Positions 45,016 to 55,054 of a DNA stretch of 64,000 nt are shown in pieces. The notes below the pieces were generated by a model. It was not told the origin of the DNA. It saw only the letters and a program-made list of their open reading frames with translations, and did not search any database. The position numbers and the translations under genes are program-made. How positions within the stretch are numbered: the first letter of the stretch is position 1; the number at the start of each line of letters is the position of its first letter. Source of the DNA: Ignavibacteria bacterium (GTDB taxonomy: Bacteria > Bacteroidota > Ignavibacteria > Tepidaquicellales > Tepidaquicellaceae); assembly GCA_016709315.1 (NCBI GenBank), contig JADJMZ010000003.1, forward strand, positions 310,001-374,000, written 5' to 3'.

Positions 45016-45393
45016 TTATTTGTTTAGTATCATGGCAAATTCTCTTCCGACATAAACAGCCAGAAGACATAAAAAAACATTGAGAAAAAGATTGAAAAAT
45101 AAATACATGAATTCCGAAAGTTCAGCGAGACGGAAAGATTCATAAGCGAATGTTGACATTGTAGTAAAAGCTCCGATGAAACCAATTGTCATGAAGTCTC
45201 TGAATTCGGGAGAAATATTTTTTCCGAAAGAAACGCTGTAAACAATAAAACCAAGCAGCAGACTTCCGGTTACATTGACTATGAGTGTGCCGAGCGGGAA
45301 TGATGAAAAATAATTTCCCACGAATCGTGATATAAGAAATCTCATGATCGCCCCGAGAAATCCACCGAGACCAATGTACAGGATCTGTATCAA
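45016..45393 (-). CDS. crcB: Fluoride channel CrcB/Fluc
   Basis: 125 residues with four membrane helices. G-G-F-L-G-A-I-M-R-F (about 10-19), G-T-L-I-V-N-V-T-G-S-L-L-L-G (pore Asn) and T-I-G-F-I-G-A-F-T-T-M-S-T-F-A (Na+ site and phenylalanine track) match the dimeric fluoride exporter. No fluoride riboswitch is visible upstream. Confidence 0.95.
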   Translation of the reverse strand: MIQILYIGLGGFLGAIMRFLISRFVGNYFSSFPLGTLIVNVTGSLLLGFIVYSVSFGKNISPEFRDFMTIGFIGAFTTMSTFAYESFRLAELSEFMYLFFNLFLNVFLCLLAVYVGREFAMILNK

Positions 45394-45801
45394 TTATATG
45401 ATAGCTGATTTATTTTATGCAAATTAACAAACTCCGGAGAATAGATGAAGTGAATATTTACTGCTATTGAAATACTTCTCTGTACACGACAAAACTTTCT
45501 GGAGAGAATTTCTCGCAGATGACCGCAGAATTTTCACGCAGAATTTCGCAGAAACAAGATTTAAATAGATTATTTGTGTAAATCTGCAAATTTTTTCTGC
45601 GAATATCTGCGAGAAAATATTTTTGTCGTGTACCAAAGAAATACTTTTTGAACACGTAAATAATCTCGCAGATAATCGCAGATGCTTTTTCGCAGATATT
45701 CGCAAATAATTTTTTCAGATAATCGCAAAAACTTTAGGAGTTAATGAATCATATTTAGAGTAAATTCATTTGCAGTGTTCAAATGTAATACTTACTGAAA
45801 A
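45394..45801. other. Spacer with CGCAGAT-rich palindromic element
   Basis: No gene. The 160-base element (45478-45637) is listed separately; a further run of CGCAGAT repeats continues to about 45735. Confidence 0.75.
45469..45646. mobile_element. Palindromic element flanked by GAAATACTT
   Basis: Direct repeats GAAATACTT (45469-45477 and 45638-45646) flank outer arms GTACACGACAAAA (45482-45494) / TTTTGTCGTGTAC (45621-45633) and inner arms TCTCGCAGAT / ATCTGCGAGA. It resembles a small non-autonomous insertion with a 9-base target duplication. No coding capacity. Confidence 0.6.
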
Positions 45802-46227
45802 TCAGTCTTTTAATTTAGTTCTGTAAAATTCCATGAAATTCCTTTTAATTTCATCCCTGACTTCCCTGTATTCATTTAATATCTTTTCTTTGCTTCCTTT
45901 TGCTTCATAGGGATCAACAAAACCAAGATGAATTGTTTTTTTAACTTTACCGGTAAATACGGGACAGGTTTCTTTTGCATTGTCGCAGACAGTAACCACA
46001 TAGTCAAATGATTCGTGAATGAATTTGCTTACATCTTTCGGAACAGCTTTGCTGACGTCAATTCCGGCTTCATTCATTACTGTAACAGTATTCGGATTTA
46101 TTTTAGCGGCCGGATTTGTTCCGGCTGAATGAACTTCAAGTTCCTTTCCGAATGATTTCAGAAATGCTTCAGCCATCTGACTTCTGCAGGAATTGCCGGT
46201 ACACAGAATAAGTATTTTTTTACTCAA
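45802..46227 (-). CDS. arsC: Arsenate reductase (LMW phosphatase type)
   Basis: Reduces arsenate to arsenite using thioredoxin. P-loop C-T-G-N-S-C-R-S (residues 8-15 of the chosen start), D-P-Y (about 105-107, general acid in D-P) and further Cys (V-C-D-N-A-K-E-T-C-P) for disulfide relay. I prefer the TTG at 46227 (S-K-K-I-L-I-L); an ATG at 46260 adds 11 unconserved residues. No other ars gene is nearby. LMW protein tyrosine phosphatase is the alternative, but the C-D-N-A-K-E-T-C pattern favours ArsC. Confidence 0.88.
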   Translation of the reverse strand: MSKKILILCTGNSCRSQMAEAFLKSFGKELEVHSAGTNPAAKINPNTVTVMNEAGIDVSKAVPKDVSKFIHESFDYVVTVCDNAKETCPVFTGKVKKTIHLGFVDPYEAKGSKEKILNEYREVRDEIKRNFMEFYRTKLKD

Positions 46228-46297
46228 ATCTTTATGAATTAATTTATTGCAATATAACAAAAATCAAAATTAATCTGTTTTATGTTTTCATTAAATT

Positions 46298-48412
46298 TTA
46301 CTTCAGCAATACCATTCTCTTCGTCTCAGTAAAATCTCCCGCTTCAATTTTATAAAAATAAATCCCGCTCGGAAGTCCTTCGCCGTTAAATTCAACTGAA
46401 TAACTTCCGGCATTTTGTTTTCTATTTACTAATGTTGTAATTTGTTTGCCTAGTGAATTATATATTATAAGTTTCACGTCTGACGTCTGACGTTTCACGT
46501 TTGACGGAATTGCATAATTGATAATTGTTTTTGGATTGAAAGGGTTTGGGTAGTTTTGTTGCAGTAAAAAATTATCAGCATTAATGTATTCTGTATTATT
46601 AATATTTGTAATTACATTATCTGCTTTTATAATAGCTCCAAAATCACCCACAAAACAAGCAACATTCTGACTGACATTAAACGCTCCATTGAAAGTATTT
46701 GAGATACCATTAAAATCGAATGAAGTCCAGCTTATACCGCCAGTTGTTGTTTTTACCGGTTTACCGAGCACATTAAAAGCAATTCCTTTATTCTGATCGC
46801 TAAAATTAATCCGTGAGTATCCAAAGTTAAAAGTATCTAATGTGAGACAGCCATCGAAAGTTCTTATTAATTTTGTTGAAGAGTACATTCCGTATGATGT
46901 ATAGCCGGCTATGTAACCCGTAGTTGAATTTAAAAACTGAAGACCGTAAAAACCTGTACCGGCATTTCCATTAACCATTATTGTCCAGTTTGCTCCTGAA
47001 TTGGTAGACCTGAGAAGTACTTTACTACCTGTTGCGAATGCTGTATCAACTGATTGAAAATAAACATCAATATTACTTTGTCCCAAACCGAAATAAACCT
47101 GAATCCATGCAAATCCGCCATTTGTCGTTCTCAATATATATCCTGAAGTGCTACCCGCAATTCCTAAACTGGCATTTTCATAGAAACAGAAACAAGCTTA
47201 TCCGTGACAGGAGTATATCCTCTTGTCAAAGTTTTATTCCTCCGTTAGGTTGTTTTTAAAGCTAGTCCTGAATCACCAACTGAATTTCAAAAACAGGGAT
47301 TAACAAAATACATATCATTCAGATATAATTTAAGATCCTGTATAAATTAAATTGCACTTGTTACCGCTGTTCAGTTGTTTTCAAAATTGTTCCGGTTTGG
47401 CCACAAACATATCCTGTTATTTTCATCAGCAAAGAATACATTTCTGAAATGTTTGATTGATTCCTTTTGAGTTAGACCATGAATTTCCTCCATCTGTAGT
47501 TTTAATCAATAAACCAAAATCACCTGCAATTAAACCGTTCAGTGAATCTGAAAAATTAATGCTTCCCGGAAGATTATGTTCATTAGCTCCGGTTACAGAA
47601 TTTGAAATGTAACTATCATACCATGAAAATCCGCCGTCAAATGTTCTTGAAAGGAGTCCGTTATTTCCTACTGCAAATCCGTATTCGTATAATTAAACTG
47701 ACAGTATGAAAGATGCATGCTGATGATAATATGAAGATACCCAGTTTGCACCTCCGTTTGTTGTTTTATAAACAGAATGATTAGTTGAGAAATCATTATA
47801 AATCAAATAGATAATATCATTTATATACGTGCCAATATATTCCTGGGATATCCAGTTATTTCCTCCATTTGTTGTTTTATAAATTAATCCGTTAAGTGAA
47901 GAATCACCTGCAGCCATTCCATTGCGTGGATCTGAAAATGAAACTTTTTAAAAATTCAGTATTAATCTTGAAAGTGCAGAATCCAGTTTAATTCCTCCGT
48001 CAGTTGTTTTATAAACTTAACTTCCTACAGCATAACCGGTATCTTCATATACAAAATCCAAAGCGCTGACAATATACATATTTAAATTCCATGGTGCTCC
48101 AGTTCAAACCAAGACTTTGTAGATTTTAAAATAAGTCCTAGCTTTCCTCCGACAATAGTACTATTAAACTGATAATATACAGGCAAGTGAATTTCAGAAC
48201 TGGTATCTGAATATACACTGTCCAGTTAAATCCTCCATCAATTGTTTTATAATTGTTCCTTTATCACCAACAGCCAAGCCCGATATCAGATTTAAAATTT
48301 CCTGCCTTAAGTCATTTCCCTGAGGCTAAGGATTTTGCCAGAACCATTGTTTGAGCTTTGATCTGTTCAAAGAAAAATACAACTCAATATAGCGATAAAA
48401 ATCTTAAACATT
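46298..48412 (-). pseudogene. Decayed YCF48-repeat T9SS surface protein
   Basis: The original start at 48412 (M-F-K-I-F-I-A-I-L-S-C) matches a signal peptide, followed by Q-W-F-W-Q-N-P, a TAG (48326-48328) where the paralog at 51537-53768 has Leu (TTG), and P-Q-G-N-D-L. Between 47.2 and 48.3 kb the T-T-N-G-G-x-N-W repeats can be seen in shifting frames with many stops. The last 837 bases (46298-47134) are still open and end in a T9SS tail (Q-Q-N-Y-P-N-P-F-N-P...K-R-M-V-L-L-K). Substitutions as well as indels show true decay. Confidence 0.8.
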
Positions 48413-48451
48413 TCATGTTTTATATTATTTTATTTAATAAAAATCTTTGAG

Positions 48452-49753
48452 TTATTTAAGCAAAACCATTCTCTTAGTCTCGACAAAATTGTCAGCTTCA
48501 AGTTTATAAAAATAAATCCCGCTCGGCAAACCTTCGCCGTTAAATTCAACTGAATATCTTCCTGCATTTTGTTTTTCATTAACTATAGTTGCTACTTCTT
48601 TACCCAATGCATCATAGACTTTCAAACTCACAACATTGTTAATTGCTAATTGATAATTGATAATTGTTTTTGGATTGAAGGGGTTTGGGTAATTTTGATT
48701 CAAGTTAAGAGAATTAATTATTGATGAAGAAGATTGGTTAACAGAAGTCAGACCGCCTGAGACAGTTTTAAGAATTATTCCTCCGCTTCCGGCAATCCAT
48801 CCGGTGTAAGCATCGACAAAATGAATTGAACTAAATGAATTTGTCGTATTACTGATTTGAGAAGACCAGTTTGCTCCTCCGTTATTTGTTCTTATAATTT
48901 TGCCAGAACCACCGCAGCACCATCCCGTATTCTCATTAATAAAAAAATGATTAGATATACCCGCTGTGGATATACTATCAGTCTTTTGCCAGTCAAAACC
49001 GCCGTTAGTTGACTTTAATAAACTATGATTGTATAAATATCCTGTTGAATCATTTACAAACATTATATTTTTATATTGGTAATAGTATCCGGTGTCACTT
49101 CGTAAAACTTCCCAGTTACTGCCGGCATTACTCGTACGGTAAATATAATTGATATAAGGAGGTACATCTGATGAGCGATACGATAAAGCCCAGCCTTTAT
49201 CTGAATCCAAAAAATAAATAGAATTACTCGCTCCGTATATTGATCCCGTCCAGTTTAGTCCCGAGTTCGTTGTTTTAGAGACGGAACCTGCAGATGCAAT
49301 ACAAAACGAGGGGCAACAAACTCCCGAATTAGAGATATATGCAGTCTGATTGTTAACGACATAAAGATCATTGTAAAGATATCCTATGCCGCTGATCTGC
49401 TGTAACCAGTTTGCGCCTCCATTAGTTGTCTTCAGGACTATTACATTATGAGAGCAAAGAGGATTATGATCATCATATCCACCCACAGCCCAGCCGGTGT
49501 TTGCATCTGCAAACATTACAGAGTACAATGGCAGACTGGTAGTTGAATTTTGTATTGACCAGTTTACTCCTCCATTTGTTGTATTCAAAACTTTTCCGCT
49601 GTCACCGCATGCCCATCCGGTACCGGAATTAATAAAATAAACACAGAAAAGATTTGAAGTTGTAAAGCTTGTCTGTCGAATCCATCCGCTTTCTGAAAAT
49701 GCGAAATTTAAAGATAAGAAAAAAATCAGAGTTGTATAAATAATAGTTTTCAT
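48452..49753 (-). CDS. YCF48-repeat T9SS surface protein
   Basis: 433 residues. Signal peptide (1-20), about seven beta-propeller blades of the YCF48/BNR type (repeated G-W-x-x-G-x-x-G-x-I-x-K-T-T-N-G-G-x-N-W), and a T9SS tail (L-N-Q-N-Y-P-N-P-F-N-P). The sorting domain has an extra I-N-Y-Q-L-A-I-N-N-V-V segment coded by a tandem ATTATCAATT-type repeat. Surface or secreted; ligand unknown. Member of the five-gene array. Confidence 0.88.
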   Translation of the reverse strand: MKTIIYTTLIFFLSLNFAFSESGWIRQTSFTTSNLFCVYFINSGTGWACGDSGKVLNTTNGGVNWSIQNSTTSLPLYSVMFADANTGWAVGGYDDHNPLCSHNVIVLKTTNGGANWLQQISGIGYLYNDLYVVNNQTAYISNSGVCCPSFCIASAGSVSKTTNSGLNWTGSIYGASNSIYFLDSDKGWALSYRSSDVPPYINYIYRTSNAGSNWEVLRSDTGYYYQYKNIMFVNDSTGYLYNHSLLKSTNGGFDWQKTDSISTAGISNHFFINENTGWCCGGSGKIIRTNNGGANWSSQISNTTNSFSSIHFVDAYTGWIAGSGGIILKTVSGGLTSVNQSSSSIINSLNLNQNYPNPFNPKTIINYQLAINNVVSLKVYDALGKEVATIVNEKQNAGRYSVEFNGEGLPSGIYFYKLEADNFVETKRMVLLK

Positions 49754-49790
49754 AAGAATTGAATTTTTTTTTATTCTAAATCATTTAAAA

Positions 49791-51478
49791 TTATTTCAGC
49801 AAAACCATCCTCTTCGTTTCAACAAAATCTCCAGCTTCCAACTTATAATAATAAACTCCGCTCGGCAGACCTTCGCCGTTGAATTCAACTGAATAACTTC
49901 CCGCGTTTTGTTTTTCATTGACTAAAGTTGCAACTTCTTTTCCCAAAGCAGCATAAACTTTCAAATTCACAACATTGTTAATTGTCCCGCCTTGCCGCGA
50001 GGCAGGTAATTGATAATTGATAACTGTCAAAGGGTTGAACGGGTTCGGATAGTTTTGGGAAAGAGAATAATATCCGGGAATTATGTTAGAATTGGAAATT
50101 ATGCCATTAGGCCGATCATTATATTTCAGCAATAAAATATTATTATCATTAGAAGAAGCTGTAAAAAATCCAAGTAGATAAATATTATCAAATTTATCAA
50201 TAATAACTTTATTTAATATATCATTTTTGTTTTGGCTACTTCCATAACTTGTAGACCATAAAAGAGCACCATTGTTATAATCATATTTAAATAAAAAAAT
50301 ATCTCCGTTCCCATCTGATACCGGTAAATATCCTGCAGAATAAACACTATTATCTCTACCAGCAATAACACAAATTCCTTTTCCACCAAAATGATTATAT
50401 GGAGGCGCATAAAATCTTCTCCAGATTAACGATCCATCAATTCCATATTTAAGAGTTTTTATGGTTGCTTGTCCATTTCCACAAATAAATGAATTTCCTA
50501 CACTGTCCACTGTCAACGAAAAAGCTCCGTACTCTAGATAATGGGCACCGCCATCTAATTTTTTCCATAAAGTATCACCGTTTTCATTATACTTAATAGT
50601 TGCTGAATAAGAATAGGATGTACCTTCATATCCGGGAGGACCCGGTGAATAATAATATGTTTTCCCTGTAACATAAATATTATTTGCCAAGTCATTTTTA
50701 AAGCATATATAACATTTGTTTGTGTCCCTAGGACACGGTAGTATTTAACCCAATTAAAATTTCCGTCTGAACTGAATTTAACTAATAAGTAATCAGATGC
50801 ACCAGGTGCAAATGATGAGAACCCTCCAATTACAATATTCTGATTATTATCAATAATCATCGCATTAATTTCATCATCTCTGTTTGCATAATTATTGAAA
50901 GTCCTTACCCATATTGTATCCCCGCTTATTGCGTCATACTTAATAACCAGTGCATCTTTCCCGTTTATATCCTGAGAATATCCGCAAACATATAAGTCTC
51001 CGTTATTATTTATCAAAATTTTTGCCGGATTTGATATTGAGTCCTGTCTGTAATTAAATACTTTTGACCAAACAATGTTTCCGGATGAATTATATTTAAT
51101 TGTTATAATCTTCTTTTGCTGTCCTGAAAAATAGGAATAACCGGTTACGTAATAATAATTATTTTCATCAGCAGCAACAGAGACTGCTTCTTCATTGTTG
51201 TTAATACCTGTATTGAATGTTCTTTTCCAGACGGTATCTCCTTCAGATGTATATTTTAAGATAATAAAATCCAATCCAGTCGCCGGAGTTGATGTACTGC
51301 CGACGATAATTACATTTCCTGAATTATCAATAACCAAATCATTTCCTCTGTCATCAGAATTATTTGCGGTTCCGGAATAAGTTTTGTTCCATTGTAAATA
51401 CAATTGTGAGAATGCTACATTGCTTTCAAAGTAAAATAATAAACAAATAAGCATTATAAATTGCAGTAGTTTTAACAT
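49791..51478 (-). CDS. SBBP-repeat T9SS surface protein (one frameshift)
   Basis: 562 residues if joined. Signal peptide (about 1-25), then SBBP-type beta-propeller repeats (A-x-x-S-G-N-V-I-I-V-G-x-x, D-x-x-x-L-K-Y-x-x-x-G-D-T-V-W) and a T9SS tail. The first frame goes astray at TTAAAAATGAC; one more A in the A5 run (T5 on +, 50695-50699) restores Y-A-L-K-N-D-L-A-N-N-I-Y-V-T-G and joins it to the downstream frame. The tail loop carries a 21-base in-frame GC-rich palindrome (49987-50007) absent from its neighbour. Confidence 0.85.
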
Positions 51479-51536
51479 ATTAATTAAAATTAATTTATTA
51501 TAAAAATTCTTTATTATTGAAAAAAATAATTCAAAA

Positions 51537-53768
51537 TCATTTCAGCAAGATCATTTTCTTAGTCTCAGTAAAATCAATACCTCCGTTATGTGATTTCACC
51601 TCCAGTTTGTAAAAATAAACCCCGCTCGGCAAACCCTCACCTTTGAATTCAACTGTATAACTTCCCGCGTTTTGTTTTTCATTCACTAAAGTTGCGATTT
51701 CTTTGCCGAGAGCATCATAAACTTTTAAAAGTACATACGCATAATTATGCGTCTCTAAGGACAACTGATAACTGATAACTGTTGTTGGGTTGAACGGGTT
51801 TGGGTAGTTTTGATTAAGAATAAAATCATTCAAATGAATTTCCTTTTGATTGTTAACAAAAACAGGCGATATGCCAGAAGTAGTTTTTAGAATAGTGCTG
51901 AAACCTCCTGCCACCCAACCGGTATTTTGATTTTGAAAATTGATGATGTACAAATTATTACCGGTAGGGGATTCCTGCTTTATCCAGTTCGAACCTCTAT
52001 TTGAAGATGCATATATTCCCCCTGATTTTCCGCACATCCAGCCATTATTCTCATCTGAAAAATCAAAGTTATACATATCTCTGACTATTTGTCCCGAAGT
52101 ATTGTACCAGACAACACCGGCATTTGTAGTTCTGCAGATCTTATTATTGTATGGACCGCTGATATCATTTCCAAACAACCAGCCAGTATTTGCGTTCAGA
52201 ATTTTAATCTTCCGGTAATTAAATGAATCAAATAAAGTAATAGCAGTAAACCAGTTATTTCCTCCATTTGTGGTTTTTACAATAGAACTGTTTCCTCCGA
52301 CTATTATTCCGGTAAGATCATCAAAAAATTTAATATCATTCATACTTCCGCCGCTTGAAGGCAATGTTATGATCGACCAGTTATTTCCTCCGTCATTTGT
52401 TCCAAGTAAAAATCCATCCCGATGTTCTATTCCCGGAGGTGTATAATACAGAACCTGACCAACAATAAATCCTTTGTTATCATTTAAAAAATACATAGAA
52501 AAGGGAAAATAATTATATCCGCCTACACCATATCTGCCAACAAAAGTCCAGTTAATTCCTCCATTTATGGTTTTGTAAATCTTATCACCATTAGGATAAC
52601 TTAGCCAGCCTTCATTTTCATTCTTGAAATAAACAATATTTGATTTGTCATTTCCTCCAACACTATCCCATATATTAAACCAATTATTTCCTCCATTGGA
52701 AGTTTTTAGAACCAGCTTTTGTCCAGAAAGAAAAGAAGTATTCAAATTTAAAAATTGTCCTAAAACAAGATCTGAACCGCTGCCTGAATTTAACTGTGAC
52801 CAATTCAAACCTTGATTATTTGTTTTTAAAATTTCTCCACCTTTTCCAACTGACCATCCGGTTGAATCATTTTGAAAAAAAATTGAATTCAGATCATTGT
52901 TAGAACTATTTGTAATATTAAACCAGTTATCACCAAAATTTGTTGTCTTGAGGATTTTCCCCTTATTCCCTGAGGCAAATCCTGTATTCGAATTACAAAA
53001 GTTTACAGAATTAATTATTGAATCTCTGTATTCAAATAAGTTTGCAAAATTAATTCCTCCATTAGTGGTTTTTTTAGTAAATCCATACAATGTGGACCCA
53101 TATGTATAATCTCCTACAATAATTCCATTTAAAGAATCTTTAAATGTAAAATCTTTTGAATATGCATAGTTATTAACTAGATTCCAGTTTACTCCTCCGT
53201 TTGTAGTTTTAAATAAGCCATAACCGCCATCTGACCATCCGGAATTTTCGTTTATAAATTTGATTTTATTTAGTTCATTTGAAGTTGAGAAATTCAGAAT
53301 CCAGTTAATTCCTCCATTTGTTGTTTTATAAATCTTGCCAACCTGTAATGAAATATCATATCCTGAAATCCAGCCATTCAATGTACTTGTGAAATCTATT
53401 CCTGTTAATTTAATGTTAATGTCTAAAATGCTGAATGTCCAATTTGTACCGCCATCGGAAGTATTTAAAATTGTTCCATTATTTCCGCAAACAATGATTT
53501 TATCGATACTAATGAAATTTAAATTATATAGATCTGAAAATGTATTACTTGTTTGAATATTCCAGCTCAAACCGCTGTTAGTTGTTTTTATAATTGTTCC
53601 TTTTGTGCCAACTGCCATTCCGGTATTTTGATTAAAGAATCTTACTTCCTTTAATTCATTTCCCTGTGGCAATGGATTTTGCCAGAACCAATTTGTTTGT
53701 GAATATGAACTGTTCAAAGAAAAAATTAAACTGAACAAAATTAAGATTGAAATAAAAAAGTTTTTCAT
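51537..53768 (-). CDS. Large YCF48-repeat T9SS surface protein
   Basis: 743 residues. Signal peptide (1-23), about fourteen YCF48-type blades (K-T-T-N-G-G-x-N-W; G-W-x-x-G), and a T9SS tail (L-N-Q-N-Y-P-N-P-F-N-P-T-T-V). Two inserts are seen in the tail: S-L-E-T-H-N-Y-A-Y-V after I-S-Y-Q-L, and V-K-S-H-N-G-G-I before the last strand. The intact relative of the pseudogene at 46298-48412. Confidence 0.88.
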   Translation of the reverse strand: MKNFFISILILFSLIFSLNSSYSQTNWFWQNPLPQGNELKEVRFFNQNTGMAVGTKGTIIKTTNSGLSWNIQTSNTFSDLYNLNFISIDKIIVCGNNGTILNTSDGGTNWTFSILDINIKLTGIDFTSTLNGWISGYDISLQVGKIYKTTNGGINWILNFSTSNELNKIKFINENSGWSDGGYGLFKTTNGGVNWNLVNNYAYSKDFTFKDSLNGIIVGDYTYGSTLYGFTKKTTNGGINFANLFEYRDSIINSVNFCNSNTGFASGNKGKILKTTNFGDNWFNITNSSNNDLNSIFFQNDSTGWSVGKGGEILKTNNQGLNWSQLNSGSGSDLVLGQFLNLNTSFLSGQKLVLKTSNGGNNWFNIWDSVGGNDKSNIVYFKNENEGWLSYPNGDKIYKTINGGINWTFVGRYGVGGYNYFPFSMYFLNDNKGFIVGQVLYYTPPGIEHRDGFLLGTNDGGNNWSIITLPSSGGSMNDIKFFDDLTGIIVGGNSSIVKTTNGGNNWFTAITLFDSFNYRKIKILNANTGWLFGNDISGPYNNKICRTTNAGVVWYNTSGQIVRDMYNFDFSDENNGWMCGKSGGIYASSNRGSNWIKQESPTGNNLYIINFQNQNTGWVAGGFSTILKTTSGISPVFVNNQKEIHLNDFILNQNYPNPFNPTTVISYQLSLETHNYAYVLLKVYDALGKEIATLVNEKQNAGSYTVEFKGEGLPSGVYFYKLEVKSHNGGIDFTETKKMILLK

Positions 53769-53781
53769 AATTTTTTAAATT

Positions 53782-54681
53782 TTATTTCAGCAATACCATA
53801 ATCTTCGTTTTATTAAAATCTCCCGCCTCCAGCTTACAAAAATAAATTCCGCTCGGCAAACCTTCGCCGCTGAATTCAACTGAATAACTTCCCGGGTTTT
53901 GTTTTTCATTAACTAATGTTGCTACTTCTTTACCGAGAGAATTGTATATTAGAAGTTTCACGTCTGACGTTTGACTTCTCACGTTTGACGGAATAGAATA
54001 ATTGATAATAGTTTTTGGATTGAAGGGGTTTGGGTAGTTTTGTTCCAGAGAAAAATTTTCAGGAATTGAATTACCGATTTGTTTTATACTTGTAAGATTT
54101 GTATCTCCGTAAACTATGCCGTCAATCCGGCAGCCGATAAGATTCGTAAAACCTGTGCATGGCGGCGGTTCGCCGCTGCAGGAATAAATCACACCGAAGT
54201 TTTTTGCGTATTTTATATTTTCAACGAACAAACCGTCGTGAGCAAAATCCCTTGTGTCTGAAATAATCCCAAACACATTCTGTGTACCTGTGGAAACGCA
54301 GCGCCTTGTCTGAATATTCTGATAAAGGCAAATTATCTGATTTCCCGGTGAAGAAGCAAGACTGTCAATTATTTTGTCATTGGCATATGAACCGCAACCG
54401 TTTCCGGGTGAATAAGCAAGAAGGTTTCCTTTGACAGAATCAACTCTTATATAGCTCACCGAACTATGCTGATAAAATTTGAAATAAGTTATTCCGTTTA
54501 TGGAAGTGTCTTTCTCTATAAAATCTTTATGGAAATACGGAGGAAAAGGAATTGGAGAATATGTGGTCTTATAATACCAGGTGTTTCCTGCCTTAAGAGG
54601 AAAATATTTTACTGAAGCAGTATCAGCAGGAAAAACTTCTGAAGCAAGATTTAATGCAAATATTAAAAAGCAAATTTTCAT
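53782..54681 (-). CDS. Secreted protein with T9SS sorting domain
   Basis: 299 residues from the ATG at 54681, which opens a signal peptide (M-K-I-C-F-L-I-F-A-L-N-L-A); an ATG 54 bases upstream only adds a charged segment. The body (F-P-L-K-A-G-N-T-W-Y-Y-K onwards) has four Cys, likely two disulfides, and no recognised fold. T9SS tail E-Q-N-Y-P-N-P-F-N-P with the S-N-V-R-S-Q-T-S-D-V-K insert. First gene of the minus-strand T9SS array. Confidence 0.82.
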   Translation of the reverse strand: MKICFLIFALNLASEVFPADTASVKYFPLKAGNTWYYKTTYSPIPFPPYFHKDFIEKDTSINGITYFKFYQHSSVSYIRVDSVKGNLLAYSPGNGCGSYANDKIIDSLASSPGNQIICLYQNIQTRRCVSTGTQNVFGIISDTRDFAHDGLFVENIKYAKNFGVIYSCSGEPPPCTGFTNLIGCRIDGIVYGDTNLTSIKQIGNSIPENFSLEQNYPNPFNPKTIINYSIPSNVRSQTSDVKLLIYNSLGKEVATLVNEKQNPGSYSVEFSGEGLPSGIYFCKLEAGDFNKTKIMVLLK

Positions 54682-54780
54682 TTTTGCCTTCCGTTTTTTT
54701 AATAGTAAGCATAAAATTCTGTGATAGCAGTTCAATAATTAATCCTTACCTCAGATGATTATTAGTCAGGATGAAAAATA

Positions 54781-54864
54781 AATTTTACCACTAAGGCACC
54801 AAAGCGCAAAGATTGCCGTTTTAAATTTTCTTCTTAGAGTCTTGGTGTCTTTGTTGCAAAGATC
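54781..54864. repeat. ACCACTAAGG...GTGTCTTTG repeat, second copy
   Basis: Aligns with 38792-38885: TTTTACCACTAAGGCACCAA, then AAAGCGCAAAG, T-rich loop, and AGAGTCTTGGTGTCTTTGTT. Confidence 0.75.
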
Positions 54865-54925
54865 TTAGTTATGAGATACAGTATGGATGGAGTTAAACAG
54901 GAAATATAAAAAGGCGATTTACATT

Positions 54926-54970
54926 CTGGATGACCCAGAGGGTACCCCCCGCATTCGCGGGAATGACAAG
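54926..54970. repeat. dRS3-like palindrome
   Basis: CCCCGCATTCGCGGGAATGAC with TGGATGACCC upstream; resembles the widespread GTCATTCCCGCGAATGCGGG-type repeats. Only one copy here. Confidence 0.7.
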
Positions 54971-55054
54971 TTTTGTGACAAGGAAGTTTAAATTTATTCA
55001 GAAATGTATTGTAATAGAAAGGAGTCATTTTTATATTGTAAACTTATAAAATTT

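Larger units (their letters stand above)
54682..55054. other. Divergent spacer with two repeat types
   Basis: Holds a copy of the ACCACTAAGG repeat (54781-54864) and a CCCGC..GCGGG-type repeat (54926-54970). Should contain promoters for the T9SS gene and proS; none is convincing. Confidence 0.65.

Noticed and set aside
45394..45470. Fluoride riboswitch upstream of crcB
   Set aside because: I could not find the conserved GGNGATGG and CTGATG segments on the minus strand.
47693..47917. Separate small gene of 74 residues
   Set aside because: It matches the YCF48 repeats of the decayed T9SS gene and is one of its surviving pieces.
54834..55028. 64-residue protein on -
   Set aside because: Reads the dRS3-like palindrome (C-H-S-R-E-C-G-type peptide), a well-known false frame.
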